Part shown: one piece after another, positions 19,327-28,028 of the stretch
Layout of the letters: each line of letters begins with the position of its first letter
Position numbering within the stretch: position 1 is the stretch's first letter
Source: an uncultured Sphingomonadaceae bacterium
GTDB taxonomy: Bacteria > Pseudomonadota > Alphaproteobacteria > Sphingomonadales > Sphingomonadaceae
Direction of reading: 5' to 3'
Assembly (NCBI GenBank): GCA_947504025.1
Contig: CANNFX010000003.1
Location: 186,001 to 250,000 of the forward strand
DNA: 64,000 nucleotides
The notes under the pieces: model-generated
What the model was told of the DNA's origin: nothing
What the model saw: only the letters and a program-made list of their open reading frames with translations
Database searches by the model: none
Position numbers and translations under genes: made by a program

Positions 19327-19632
19327 TCAGCCCTTCATCTGGTTGACATCGTCAACGGCAATGGTGCCGCGACCACGGAAGTAAATCACTAGAATGGCAA
19401 GCCCGATGGCCGCTTCGCCCGCAGCAACTGTCAGCACGAACATGGCGAAGACCTGCCCGGTCAAATCGCCGAGAAAGGCACTGAAAGCGACCAGGTTGAT
19501 GTTCACTGCCAGCAGAATGAGCTCGATCGCCATCAGAATGACGATCACATTTTTGCGGTTCAAGAAGATGCCCAGCACGCCCAGCACGAACAGGATCGAA
19601 CTGACGACGACATAATGTTCGATGCCGATCAT
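19327..19632 (-). CDS. nuoK: NADH-quinone oxidoreductase subunit K
   Basis: A three-helix membrane subunit of complex I that carries conserved glutamates in the proton path. The 101-residue protein includes [17 protein letters not shown] (first buried Glu) and [14 protein letters not shown] (second). Its ATG overlaps the nuoJ stop by 4 bp. Length is exactly typical. Confidence 0.96.
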   Translation of the reverse strand: MIGIEHYVVVSSILFVLGVLGIFLNRKNVIVILMAIELILLAVNINLVAFSAFLGDLTGQVFAMFVLTVAAGEAAIGLAILVIYFRGRGTIAVDDVNQMKG

Positions 19633-20258
19633 AGTTTGATCCCCTGGCCGACTTCTGGCTGCGTATTCACCGTTGCATCTTGCGGACGACGCTGGTTCTG
19701 CTTGCTGATTTTCTGATGCGCCCGCTTGGGAACATCGCTTACCCGCTCGCGGTGTGTCAGCACGATTGCGCCGATCATTGCGACGAGCAGGATTATGCCC
19801 GCAGTCTCGAACAGGAAGAGATATCGGCCATAGAGCAACGCGCCGAGGCTCTCGATGTTACTGCGTCCGACGAGCTCGCCAGCCGAGCCATCGGGCGTCC
19901 CCAATTCAAGCGCGCCAGCTTGATATGCGCCGATGCCCAGTACCAGTTCGGCCAGCAAAATGGCCGCGATCAGAATACCCAGCGGAAAGTTCTTGATAAA
20001 ACCGGCCCGCATTTCTGCGAAATCGATGTCCAGCATCATCACCACAAATAGGAACAGTACCGCTACCGCGCCAACATAAACAATCACCAACAGCATCGCG
20101 ATGAATTCAGCACCCACAAGCACCATCAGGCCCGCCGCATTAAAGAACGCGAGGATCAGCCACAGAACGCTGTGAACCGGATTGCGCGACAGGATCGTCA
20201 TAACGCCCGAGGCAATGACGAATGTGGCAAACATGTAAAAGGCGAAAACTTGGATCAT
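19629..20258 (-). CDS. nuoJ: NADH-quinone oxidoreductase subunit J
   Basis: Five-helix membrane subunit of complex I. The 209-residue protein has [18 protein letters not shown] and [20 protein letters not shown], the latter being the helix with the pi-bulge. The last 35 residues are hydrophilic and basic ([15 protein letters not shown] and onward), a C-terminal tail found in several alphaproteobacteria. It follows nuoI by 28 bp and overlaps nuoK by 4 bp. Confidence 0.95.
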   Translation of the reverse strand: MIQVFAFYMFATFVIASGVMTILSRNPVHSVLWLILAFFNAAGLMVLVGAEFIAMLLVIVYVGAVAVLFLFVVMMLDIDFAEMRAGFIKNFPLGILIAAILLAELVLGIGAYQAGALELGTPDGSAGELVGRSNIESLGALLYGRYLFLFETAGIILLVAMIGAIVLTHRERVSDVPKRAHQKISKQNQRRPQDATVNTQPEVGQGIKL

Positions 20259-20286
20259 AGGCCCCGTCAGTTAGTTGCCCGCGCGC

Positions 20287-20775
20287 CTAGCGGTAGGGAG
20301 CGTCGGCTTCAAGGTTTGCGGCGATTGCCCGCTCCCACTTGTCCCCGTTCGCAAGCAGCTTGGCTTTGTCATAAAGCAGTTCTTCACGCGTTTCGGTCGC
20401 ATATTCGAAATTCGGACCCTCGACCACGGCATCCACCGGGCAGGCTTCCTGGCAGAAACCGCAATAGATGCACTTGGTCATGTCGATATCGTAGCGCGTT
20501 GTACGGCGGCTGCCGTCTTCGCGCGGTTCGCTCTCGATTGTAATCGCTTGCGCGGGGCAAACAGCCTCGCACAGCTTGCAGGCGATGCAGCGCTCTTCCC
20601 CATTGGGATAGCGGCGCAACACATGCTCACCACGAAAACGCGGGCTCAGCGGGTTCTTCTCGAACGGATAATTGATCGTCACCTTGGGCTTGAAGAAATA
20701 CTTCAACGTCAGCGCATGCGCCTTGAGGAATTCCCACAGTGTGAAGCTTTTGATGAGGTGTGTGAGGGTGCTCAT
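20287..20775 (-). CDS. nuoI: NADH-quinone oxidoreductase subunit I
   Basis: Carries the two [4Fe-4S] clusters N6a and N6b that pass electrons toward NuoB. The 162-residue protein has [12 protein letters not shown] and [13 protein letters not shown] chose the ATG at 20775 (reading [16 protein letters not shown]), which overlaps the stop of the inserted secreted-protein gene as ATGA; a longer in-frame opening to 20835 lies inside that gene and adds no family sequence. Its upstream partner is therefore not nuoH but an extra gene of unknown function. Confidence 0.95.
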   Translation of the reverse strand: MSTLTHLIKSFTLWEFLKAHALTLKYFFKPKVTINYPFEKNPLSPRFRGEHVLRRYPNGEERCIACKLCEAVCPAQAITIESEPREDGSRRTTRYDIDMTKCIYCGFCQEACPVDAVVEGPNFEYATETREELLYDKAKLLANGDKWERAIAANLEADAPYR

Positions 20776-21287
20776 TTTACTTCGACCCAATTTGCAAAAC
20801 TTGTCTCGCACAGGCCCACACCCTCCAACTGCCAAATCGTGTGATCATCTGGACGACGAACTCGTGAAGAAAACATGGTTGCAGATCCCGGATTACCTGG
20901 AATCAAGAAGTTCAGTTGGATTTTGTAATCTCTCTTTTGTGTTCCGATTTCGAATGTATAGTTCCCGGCTTCCGGTCTAGTAGCCCACCACTTTGCGGTC
21001 CCACGACCATTGAGATCAACAGTACCGAATGATCGAAAGTTCACTTTACGAATACTGGTATCACCGCGAAAACTCGCTGGATGAAATCTACCCTTGATAA
21101 CCAACTCATCTTCCGAGGGCGTTTGCATTTTGCAAACCCAATCAATTGCCTTGGCTTTTTTCAGAACCGATCGGGACGGTGGTGGTGGAATCCAAACAGA
21201 ATCATCTAAACGAGGCTTGATCACAACAGTTTGCACCACGTCGATCGGTGGGGCTGCTTGAACAGCAAGTAGTAGAATAGCACTCAT
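20772..21287 (-). CDS. predicted secreted protein embedded between nuoH and nuoI
   Basis: Unrecognised 171-residue protein. It begins with a short hydrophobic segment ([16 protein letters not shown]) that could be a signal peptide, followed by a beta-rich soluble part with two cysteines about 90 residues apart. The ATG at 21287 overlaps the nuoH stop and the TGA overlaps the nuoI ATG, so it is coupled on both sides. By eye the region is clearly richer in A and T than the flanking nuo genes, which suggests acquisition. It could be a passenger or an accessory factor; no evidence decides. An opening upstream to 21494 overlaps nuoH and is ignored. Confidence 0.75.
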   Translation of the reverse strand: MSAILLLAVQAAPPIDVVQTVVIKPRLDDSVWIPPPPSRSVLKKAKAIDWVCKMQTPSEDELVIKGRFHPASFRGDTSIRKVNFRSFGTVDLNGRGTAKWWATRPEAGNYTFEIGTQKRDYKIQLNFLIPGNPGSATMFSSRVRRPDDHTIWQLEGVGLCETSFANWVEVK

Positions 21288-22330
21288 AAGAAATGCCCCG
21301 TTGCCATCAGATAGCCGCTGATCACGACGATGAAGAACAGGCTCATCGGCAGAAAGACTTTCCAGCCAAGCCGCATCAATTGATCGTAGCGATAGCGCGG
21401 TACGGTCGCCCATATCCAGCTGAACAGGAAGAAGAAGAAGAACGTTTTCGCAAACAGCCAAATCCAGCCCGGCACCAGATACAGCGGCTCCCATTCAAAC
21501 GGTGGCAGCCACCCGCCGAAGAACAGGATCGCGTTGAGCATGCACATCAGCAAGATGTTGGCATATTCACCCAACCAGAACAGTGCGAAGCTCATCGAGC
21601 TATATTCCGTCTGATACCCAGCGACCAGCTCGCTTTCAGCCTCGGTCAAATCGAAGGGAGTTCGCGCCGTTTCGGCTAGCGAGGAAATGAAGAACATCAC
21701 CCACATCGGGAACATCAGCGGATTGAAGAAGAAGCCGTTCACCACCCCTAATCCGTGACCGCGCTGCGCCTCGATTATGCCGTTCATATTGAACGTACCC
21801 GCCCAAAGGACAACGCAGACCAGGATGAAGCCAATTGATACTTCGTAGGAAATCATCTGCGCTGCAGCGCGCATGGCGGAATAGAAAGGGTATTTAGAAT
21901 TGGAGGCCCAGCCCGCAATCACCACTCCGTAAACGCCCAGAGAGCTGATCGCGAGGACATATAACAGCCCGACATTGATATTGGCCAGAACCGCCCCTGA
22001 ATTGAAGGGGATGACAGCCCAGGCGGCCAAAGCGACCGTGAAAGTGATAATCGGCGCGAGAAGGAAAAGTCCCTTGTTAGCCGCACTGGGAATGATCGTT
22101 TCCTGAAGGAACACCTTCAAGCCATCAGCAAAACTTTGGAGTAGACCAAATGGGCCCACAACGTTCGGCCCGCGCCGCATCATAATCGCGCCAAGCACCT
22201 TGCGATCAACATAGATGATCATCGCCACCGACAGCATCAGTGGCAAGGCAATCAGCAGAATGCCAGCGATAGTCGCAGTGAACCAAGCGGCTTCATAGGA
22301 CAGGCCGAGATTTACGAAGAATTCGGTCAT
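21284..22330 (-). CDS. nuoH: NADH-quinone oxidoreductase subunit H
   Basis: The membrane subunit that forms the quinone chamber with NuoB and NuoD. The 348-residue protein shows RRGPNVVGPFGLLQSFADG, GWASNSKYPFYSAMRAAAQM and ETARTPFDLTEAESELVAGY in the usual order, with eight hydrophobic helices. Its ATG lies 4 bp after the stop of a 41-residue open frame. Length is typical. Confidence 0.96.
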   Translation of the reverse strand: MTEFFVNLGLSYEAAWFTATIAGILLIALPLMLSVAMIIYVDRKVLGAIMMRRGPNVVGPFGLLQSFADGLKVFLQETIIPSAANKGLFLLAPIITFTVALAAWAVIPFNSGAVLANINVGLLYVLAISSLGVYGVVIAGWASNSKYPFYSAMRAAAQMISYEVSIGFILVCVVLWAGTFNMNGIIEAQRGHGLGVVNGFFFNPLMFPMWVMFFISSLAETARTPFDLTEAESELVAGYQTEYSSMSFALFWLGEYANILLMCMLNAILFFGGWLPPFEWEPLYLVPGWIWLFAKTFFFFFLFSWIWATVPRYRYDQLMRLGWKVFLPMSLFFIVVISGYLMATGHFL

Positions 22331-22334
22331 GCGC

Positions 22335-22460
22335 TCATCCCTCCACCCAAATCAGCCACGCCATGAACAGGGCAACGATGATGAGAAAGACCGCTAAACA
22401 ACCCCATTGCGCGCGCACTGGTAAGGAGTGGAAAAGGATGTCGCTGAGAAAATCCAACAT
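22335..22460 (-). CDS. 41-residue single-helix membrane microprotein between nuoG and nuoH
   Basis: A short open frame fills the whole gap between nuoG and nuoH: its ATG is 3 bp after the nuoG stop and its TGA is 4 bp before the nuoH ATG. The product begins MLDFLSDILFHSLPVRAQ and ends with one hydrophobic helix (about residues 20-38, including LAVFLIIVALFMAWLIW). A GGAATGAG stretch precedes the start. Tight packing and a clear membrane helix argue that it is translated; no family is recognised. It may be a small complex I accessory or assembly protein (inference). Confidence 0.65.
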   Translation of the reverse strand: MLDFLSDILFHSLPVRAQWGCLAVFLIIVALFMAWLIWVEG

Positions 22461-22463
22461 GGC

Positions 22464-24473
22464 TCATTCCGCAGCCTCCGCGAAGTCTTCACCGTGGACC
22501 AGTTCTGCCGAGCAGCGCTGCATCGTCGGGCTGGAGCGGGCAATCGGGTTGGTCAGATAGAAGTCGGCAATCGGATAGCCCGTAATCGAGCCCTCCGCCT
22601 TCGCTTTCTTATCCGCCGCCGGAAGCGCGCCGTAATTCGCAAGGCCTTCGACGCCCAGAGCAGGCACAGCCTTAATCATCTTGGCGCGCAGTTCCGCAAA
22701 GCTATCGAATCCGACCTCGACGCCAAGCGCATCGGCAAGCGCGCGCAGGATCGTCCAGTCTTCGCGGGCATCGCCGGGGCCGAACACAGCCTTCTCGGCA
22801 TATTGCACGCGGCCTTCGGTGTTGACGTAAGTGCCGTCTTTCTCGGTATAGGCGGCCGCTGGCAGGATGATATCCGCCGCATGCGCGCCCTTGTCTCCAT
22901 GGTGGCCGATATAGACCTTCAGGGCATCGCCAAACTGGGCGAAGTCCATTTCGTCTGCACCGAGGGCAAACACTAGTTTGACCTTCTTCGCCACGATATC
23001 GGCGATGCCGCCCTTTTGAGCGTAACCAAGCATCAAGCCGCCCATACGCGCTGCGGAGAAATGCAGGACGTTGAAGCCATTCCAACCGTCACGCACGAGT
23101 TTATACTTCTCAGCCAGCGCCAATGCCGGAGCAAGTGCCCCATTCGCGAGCCCTGCCCCGCCCAAAATGATCGATGGGCGTTCCGCACCCTTGAATACAT
23201 CAGCCGCAGCCTTGGGCAACTTACCCAGCACGCTGAGGTCTTCGCCGAGGAACGTCGCGGGATAGGTCGTGTCCCACTCAGGGCCGATTACAAACACCTT
23301 CGCACCGCGCTTCACAGCCTTGCGAATGCGGACATTCACCAGTGGGGCTTCATGGCGGATATGACTGCCAACGATCAGGATCGCATCAGCCGTTTCGATT
23401 TCAGCGAAAGTCGTGTTGAAATTGACCGCAGCCAGGTTCGAAACATCATATTTCATACCGGTCTGACGGCTCTCGAGCAGCTTGGAGCCCATCGCGCCGA
23501 GCAGCGACTTGGCCGCGAACATTGTTTCGCAATCGACCATATCGCCGGCAATCGCAGCAACGCTCTTGCCCGCCTTGACCTTGGCGATGGCCTTGAACGC
23601 ATCGTCCCAACCCGCTTCTACCAGCTTACCGGATTTACGGATGAACACCTTGTCGAGGCGGCGGCGCGTCAGGCCATCGACCTGATAGCGTGTCTTGTCC
23701 GAGATCCACTCTTCATTGACGTCGTCGTTAATGCGCGGGAGCACCCGCATCACTTCGCCCGAGCGGCTGTCGATACGGATATTCGCGCCCATAGCATCGG
23801 TCACATCGATGCTCAGCGTCTTCTTCAGTTCCCAGGGACGCGCCTCGTAAGCATAGGGCCGTGATGTCAGTGCACCGACGGGGCACAAGTCGATCACATT
23901 GGCGCTAAGCTCATGCTCAGCTGCTTTCTCGAGATACGTCGTGATCTGCATGCTCTCGCCGCGATATAGCGCGCCGATTTCGTCCACTCCGGCCACTTCT
24001 TCACTGAAGCGCACGCAGCGGGTGCAATGGATACAGCGGGTCATGATCGTCTTGATCAGCGGGCCCATATATTTTTCGGTAACCGCGCGCTTATTCTCGT
24101 CGTAACGCGACGAGCCACGGCCATAGGCGACGGCCTGATCCTGCAAATCGCATTCGCCGCCTTGATCGCAAATCGGGCAATCTAGCGGGTGGTTGATAAG
24201 CAATAGCTCCATCACGCCTTCGCGGGCCTTCTTCACCATCGCGCTGTCGGTGCGGATTTCCTGCCCCTCGGTGGCCGGGAGTGCGCAGGAAGCTTGCGGC
24301 TTAGGCGGTCCGGGCTTCACTTCGACCAAACACATGCGGCAATTGCCAGCAATGCTCAATCGTTCGTGATAGCAGAAACGCGGAATTTCCTTGCCGGCCA
24401 GCTCTGCCGCCTGGAGCACGGTTGCGCCAGCGGGAACTTCGATTTCCTGGCCGTCTACTGTGACTTTGGGCAT
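22464..24473 (-). CDS. nuoG: NADH-quinone oxidoreductase subunit G
   Basis: The large iron-sulfur subunit of the NADH-oxidising arm. The 669-residue protein begins with a [2Fe-2S] ferredoxin domain (CYHERLSIAGNCRMC), then the His-Cys3 site HPLDCPICDQGGECDLQ and CIHCTRCVRF, followed by the inactive molybdopterin-oxidoreductase-like domain. Order and length fit alphaproteobacterial NuoG, which is shorter than the enteric form. It is separated from nuoF by an inserted secreted-protein gene with gaps of 174 and 92 bp, the only loose joints in the operon. Confidence 0.96.
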   Translation of the reverse strand: MPKVTVDGQEIEVPAGATVLQAAELAGKEIPRFCYHERLSIAGNCRMCLVEVKPGPPKPQASCALPATEGQEIRTDSAMVKKAREGVMELLLINHPLDCPICDQGGECDLQDQAVAYGRGSSRYDENKRAVTEKYMGPLIKTIMTRCIHCTRCVRFSEEVAGVDEIGALYRGESMQITTYLEKAAEHELSANVIDLCPVGALTSRPYAYEARPWELKKTLSIDVTDAMGANIRIDSRSGEVMRVLPRINDDVNEEWISDKTRYQVDGLTRRRLDKVFIRKSGKLVEAGWDDAFKAIAKVKAGKSVAAIAGDMVDCETMFAAKSLLGAMGSKLLESRQTGMKYDVSNLAAVNFNTTFAEIETADAILIVGSHIRHEAPLVNVRIRKAVKRGAKVFVIGPEWDTTYPATFLGEDLSVLGKLPKAAADVFKGAERPSIILGGAGLANGALAPALALAEKYKLVRDGWNGFNVLHFSAARMGGLMLGYAQKGGIADIVAKKVKLVFALGADEMDFAQFGDALKVYIGHHGDKGAHAADIILPAAAYTEKDGTYVNTEGRVQYAEKAVFGPGDAREDWTILRALADALGVEVGFDSFAELRAKMIKAVPALGVEGLANYGALPAADKKAKAEGSITGYPIADFYLTNPIARSSPTMQRCSAELVHGEDFAEAAE

Positions 24474-24565
24474 GGGCTTCCTGTAACGCTAGCCATGGCA
24501 CCCCAATACGAAAACGGGGGTGACCTTCTTGCCGGTTGTCTCTGTAGAAGAGTCCTCCGACTTGC

Positions 24566-24581
24566 AAGGCGTTTTCGCCTT
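24566..24581. other. short perfect hairpin between an inserted gene and nuoG
   Basis: AAGGCG-TTTT-CGCCTT forms a 6-bp stem with a 4-base loop in the 174-bp gap upstream of nuoG. No run of T follows it on either strand, so it is not a standard terminator. It may affect mRNA processing or stability at the junction. The rest of the gap holds no open frame I would trust. Confidence 0.4.
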
Positions 24582-24647
24582 AAAACCACACAAAATCTAG
24601 CTATTTGCCGACGCCATCTGCTGTGCGTTTGAAATGCCGCCTTCGCT

Positions 24648-25403
24648 TCAACCAGCCAAGTGAGAAACTCTGTGCCATTCATACAGCGCGGTCGAGATAG
24701 TCGCACGCTGAAATGCCGACGGAATCTTGGTTGGCGTCTCTTTGACACCGCACATTGGCGTTGCCGAATATAGTCGATCCAGCGCTGCAGTTTCTTCCTT
24801 GGACCCTACGGCGGTGTCCAAAACAGCCAACGCAAGCTGCGGGGAGAGAACTGACACACAGCGACCGATGGTAAACACCGAAACATCATCTTTGCCGCCC
24901 ATAAAGAAGTAACGCGCAGCTGCCATATTTGCGGGCCTTGGAAGGATCGTCTGATCGGTCCGGTCAAGCGACTGCACATAGCGTTCACCCATGGCCGCAT
25001 TCACAAAGAACGGGATCGCAGGTTTATCCGACTTCACGCAAAAGCTGTTACCCTTACGCATCCCTGTCATCAGCCGTTCAAATTCATCAACTTTCGCGAA
25101 GTCCCCGTCGACCATTGTGGTCAGATCGTTATCTTCGGTTTTTGTTACGCAGTCAGATATCTCAAGACCGCGATTATATGATTCGATGGCCGCTTCGGGC
25201 TTCTCGAAGGCAACGTCCAAGCTGTAACCTCTGACAAAATCCAATCCTGAACCGCGCCGACTGCTTGGATCCACACGCAGCGAGCCGGAACCAGACGAGC
25301 TTCCTGAAGGCGGAGGGGTTTGTGATTGGCTCTGTGCATGAGCTGGCGAGCTCATTACGAGTATGGCGGCGATACTGGCCCCCGCTATGTGATGTCGGAT
25401 CAT
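24648..25403 (-). CDS. predicted periplasmic protein embedded between nuoF and nuoG
   Basis: Unrecognised 251-residue protein with a clean signal peptide (start MIRHHIAGASIAAILVM, cleavage after AHA), then a Ser/Gly/Pro-rich linker (about 24-50), then a mixed helical and strand domain with four cysteines that could pair. The segment VAFEKPEAAIESYNRGLE looks like part of a TPR-type helix pair. Unlike the other extra genes in the nuo operon it has non-coding gaps of 92 and 174 bp on either side and appears less GC-rich than its neighbours, so it looks like a later insertion. Function unknown. Confidence 0.75.
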   Translation of the reverse strand: MIRHHIAGASIAAILVMSSPAHAQSQSQTPPPSGSSSGSGSLRVDPSSRRGSGLDFVRGYSLDVAFEKPEAAIESYNRGLEISDCVTKTEDNDLTTMVDGDFAKVDEFERLMTGMRKGNSFCVKSDKPAIPFFVNAAMGERYVQSLDRTDQTILPRPANMAAARYFFMGGKDDVSVFTIGRCVSVLSPQLALAVLDTAVGSKEETAALDRLYSATPMCGVKETPTKIPSAFQRATISTALYEWHRVSHLAG

Positions 25404-25495
25404 TCACTATCTCCCTATGAACGGGCATCATAATGGACGTTTACAAGTGAAACAAGTTTCGCGCTGCACCGATGAAGCAAGCGGCGTGGCGAAGT

Positions 25496-26791
25496 TTATT
25501 CCGCCGCCTCTGCATATTCAGCGTCACGTTCAGTGATCCGGCGCTCCAGCTCTGGGCGGAAGTGCTTGATCAGGCCCTGGATTGGCCATGCCGCTGCATC
25601 GCCTAGAGCACAGATTGTATGGCCTTCGACTTGCTTGGTCACTTCATGCAGCATGTCGATTTCTGCGATTTCCGCATCACCTTCACGCAGCCGTTCCATC
25701 ACGCGCCACATCCAGCCAGTGCCTTCACGGCAAGGGGTACATTGGCCGCAGCTTTCGTGTTTGTAGAAGTAGCTGAGACGGCTGATTGCGCGAACGATAT
25801 CAGTGGATTTGTCCATCACGATGACGGCCGCCGTGCCTAGGCCCGAGCCGACTTCTTTCAGCCCGTCAAAATCCATCGGGGCATTCATGATTTCGTCTGC
25901 TGGAACCAGTGGAACGGATGAACCGCCGGGAATTACCGCGAGCAGATTATCCCATCCGCCGGTGATGCCGCCGCAATGCTTCTCGATCAATTCCTTGAAC
26001 GGAATGCCCATTTCTTCTTCCACGACGCATGGCTTGTCGACATGGCCGCTGATCTGGAACAGTTTCGTGCCGTGATTGCCCTCGCGTCCGAAGCTGGCAA
26101 ACCAGCTTGCGCCGCGCCGCAGGATCGTGGGCACGACTGCGATGCTTTCGACATTGTTGACCGTGGTCGGGCAGCCATAGAGGCCCGCGCCCGCCGGGAA
26201 AGGCGGCTTAAGGCGGGGCTGCCCCTTTTTTCCTTCGAGGCTTTCGATCATCGCCGTTTCTTCGCCGCAAATATATGCGCCCGCGCCGCGGTGCATATAG
26301 ACGTCGAAATCATAGCCTGACTTGGCGGCATTCTTGCCGAGCAATCCGGCGGCATAGGCTTCGTCGATAGCGGCCTGAAGCGTTTCGGCTTCGCGGATAT
26401 ACTCACCGCGGATGTAGATATAGGCGGCACGTGCGCGCATCGCGTAGCCGGCGACCAATGCGCCTTCGATAAGCTTGTGCGGATCATGACGGATGATCTC
26501 GCGGTCTTTGCAAGAACCGGGTTCGGATTCGTCGGCGTTGATGACGAGAAAGCTTGGGCGACCGTCTTTGCTTTCCTTGGGCATGAACGACCACTTCATC
26601 CCAGTCGGGAAACCGGCCCCGCCCCGCCCGCGCAGGCCGGATGCCTTCATCTCGTCGATGATGGAATCGTGACCCTTGGAGATCAGATCTTTGGTTTTGT
26701 CCCAATCGCCGCGCTTCTGCGCAGCCTTTAGCCCCCAATCCTGGAAGCCGTAGAGATTGGTGAAAATGCGGTCTTTATCTTGCAGGCTCAT
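25496..26791 (-). CDS. nuoF: NADH-quinone oxidoreductase subunit F
   Basis: Binds NADH and FMN and carries cluster N3; it is the entry point for electrons. The 431-residue protein has the FMN/NADH loop [16 protein letters not shown] (about residues 52-67), [16 protein letters not shown], and the cluster motif [12 protein letters not shown] near the C-terminus. Its ATG overlaps the stop of the 46-residue frame upstream (ATGA). Length is typical. Confidence 0.96.
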   Translation of the reverse strand: MSLQDKDRIFTNLYGFQDWGLKAAQKRGDWDKTKDLISKGHDSIIDEMKASGLRGRGGAGFPTGMKWSFMPKESKDGRPSFLVINADESEPGSCKDREIIRHDPHKLIEGALVAGYAMRARAAYIYIRGEYIREAETLQAAIDEAYAAGLLGKNAAKSGYDFDVYMHRGAGAYICGEETAMIESLEGKKGQPRLKPPFPAGAGLYGCPTTVNNVESIAVVPTILRRGASWFASFGREGNHGTKLFQISGHVDKPCVVEEEMGIPFKELIEKHCGGITGGWDNLLAVIPGGSSVPLVPADEIMNAPMDFDGLKEVGSGLGTAAVIVMDKSTDIVRAISRLSYFYKHESCGQCTPCREGTGWMWRVMERLREGDAEIAEIDMLHEVTKQVEGHTICALGDAAAWPIQGLIKHFRPELERRITERDAEYAEAAE

Positions 26792-26928
26792 CCCAAGTAC
26801 CCCTGCGAATAGAGGTAGGCGGCGATCGCGATAATCGCCAAAATTGCACCGAATTTAAGCAGGCCGGTTAGCACTTTGAACGCAAGGAAAATAAGCACCA
26901 ATGCGATGATGATAGTTACAATGCTCAT
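26788..26928 (-). CDS. 46-residue membrane microprotein between nuoE and nuoF
   Basis: A short frame coupled at both ends: its ATG overlaps the stop of the 56-residue frame and its TGA overlaps the nuoF ATG (both ATGA). The product is almost wholly hydrophobic, with the segments [15 protein letters not shown] (4-18) and [14 protein letters not shown] (27-41) separated by KVLTGLLK, so it may form a helical hairpin. GGCGAGG lies just upstream as a ribosome site. No family recognised. Overlaps on both sides make chance unlikely. Confidence 0.65.
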   Translation of the reverse strand: MSIVTIIIALVLIFLAFKVLTGLLKFGAILAIIAIAAYLYSQGYLG

Positions 26929-27095
26929 GCCTCGCCCGCCTCGTCTTTATTGCCGCCGATGCCGCTAAACGCTCCAAACAGGAACGCGAGGATGAACCAC
27001 ACCACCCAGCCGCCGTCGCCCAGGAATTTGAACACACCGACTGCAAGGAACATCAGTCCGATCCCGCGCATGCCGTTTTTGCGTGAAACAGCCAT
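26925..27095 (-). CDS. 56-residue membrane microprotein after nuoE
   Basis: The ATG at 27095 overlaps the nuoE TAA by one base (TAATG) and the stop overlaps the next small gene's ATG. GGAAGG lies 7 bases before the start, a strong ribosome site. The product begins MAVSRKNGMRGIGLMFLAVG, has two hydrophobic stretches (about 12-24 and 30-46) around a GDGG turn, and ends with an acidic tail (GNKDEAGEA). The same frame stays open upstream inside nuoE, but that part is antifamily sequence. Function unknown; a complex I linked role is inference. Confidence 0.65.
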   Translation of the reverse strand: MAVSRKNGMRGIGLMFLAVGVFKFLGDGGWVVWFILAFLFGAFSGIGGNKDEAGEA

Positions 27096-27763
27096 TACCA
27101 AGCCTTCCGGTAATCGTGATTGGCATCGACCATTTCTTTGAGCGTTGTCGGGCCGCCGCTGGGTTCGGAGGTTTTGCGTCCCGGCTCCTGCGTGCCTTCT
27201 TTCGGCTCTTTGCCATCTGCCAATGCATCGAGCACGGCGTCGAGGCGTTCTACGGTCAAATCTTCGTAATTGCCGTCGTTGATCTGAACCATCGGCGCGG
27301 TGGCGCAATTGCCCATGCATTCGACTTCGGTCAGCGTCCACATTCCGTCATCGGTAGTGTGGCCGATTTCCATGCCGCGCTTCTTGCATGCGGAAATGAT
27401 GTCGTCTGATCCGCGCAGCATGCACGGCGTAGTGCCGCAAACTTGCACGTGGAATTTACCCACCGGAACAAGGTTATACATGAAATAGAAGGTGGCGACT
27501 TCGAGCACTCGAATAACCGGCATGTCGAGCTCGCGCGCGACGAATTCCATCACCGGCAGCGGTAACCAGCCCTGCGTGCCCGTTTCCTCGCCAACCTGCC
27601 GCTGGGCAAGGTCGAGGAACGGCATCACAGCCGATTTCTGGCGGCCCTCGGGATAGGACGCGACAAATGTCTTGGCCTTGGCCGCATTGGCCTTGGACCA
27701 TTTGAAATCACCCCAGCGCTCACGCGTTTCTGGTGTGTCAGGTGCGAGTTGGCGATCAGCCAT
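27095..27763 (-). CDS. nuoE: NADH-quinone oxidoreductase subunit E
   Basis: Thioredoxin-fold subunit with the [2Fe-2S] cluster N1a. The 222-residue protein has ligand pairs VCGTTPCMLRG and VECMGNCATAP. A C-terminal extension of about 55 residues (GKEPKEGTQEPGRKTSEP onward) ends in YRKAW and is longer than in enteric NuoE. Its start overlaps the 90-residue membrane protein gene by 8 bp. Confidence 0.95.
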   Translation of the reverse strand: MADRQLAPDTPETRERWGDFKWSKANAAKAKTFVASYPEGRQKSAVMPFLDLAQRQVGEETGTQGWLPLPVMEFVARELDMPVIRVLEVATFYFMYNLVPVGKFHVQVCGTTPCMLRGSDDIISACKKRGMEIGHTTDDGMWTLTEVECMGNCATAPMVQINDGNYEDLTVERLDAVLDALADGKEPKEGTQEPGRKTSEPSGGPTTLKEMVDANHDYRKAW

Positions 27764-28028
27764 TGCGAATTGCCTCGTAGAAATCTGCCTTGCATTTCTC
27801 AGCGCGTAACCGCCGAACCCGCAAGATCTTCCAGACAGCGAGTGGAACCATCGCGAGCACGGAGTAAAACACTACAGCCTGAAAAATGTTAATTGGATTA
27901 GCACCCATATACAGCACTGCCGCTGCGGTCAGAATGAAGAGCCCAGCGATTGGAATAAGGAATGCTAGCGTGATCGCTTCATATTCTTTCGGCGGCACGA
28001 CTTGAGGAGCATAGGGTCGCACCTTCAC
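27756..28028 (-). CDS. 90-residue two-helix membrane protein between nuoD and nuoE
   Basis: Unrecognised protein starting at GTG, overlapping the nuoD stop as GTGA, and running 8 bp into nuoE. It has two membrane helices (about residues 20-42 and 47-67) and a basic C-terminal third ([13 protein letters not shown] onward). Coupling to nuoD and nuoE suggests co-production with complex I. No homologous named subunit comes to mind; a supernumerary subunit or assembly factor are both possible. Confidence 0.75.
   Translation of the reverse strand: MKVRPYAPQVVPPKEYEAITLAFLIPIAGLFILTAAAVLYMGANPINIFQAVVFYSVLAMVPLAVWKILRVRRLRAEKCKADFYEAIRNG

Noticed and set aside
23016..23864. 282-codon plus-strand frame inside nuoG
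   Set aside because: Opposite a well-conserved nuo gene, with no start signal and no recognisable protein features.
24566..24581. Hairpin before nuoG as a terminator
   Set aside because: No T-run follows on either strand and nuoG must be transcribed through it.
24455..24748. 97-codon minus-strand frame across the nuoG upstream gap
   Set aside because: Overlaps the ends of two supported genes in another frame, is Arg/Ser rich, and has no ribosome site; I treat the gap as non-coding.
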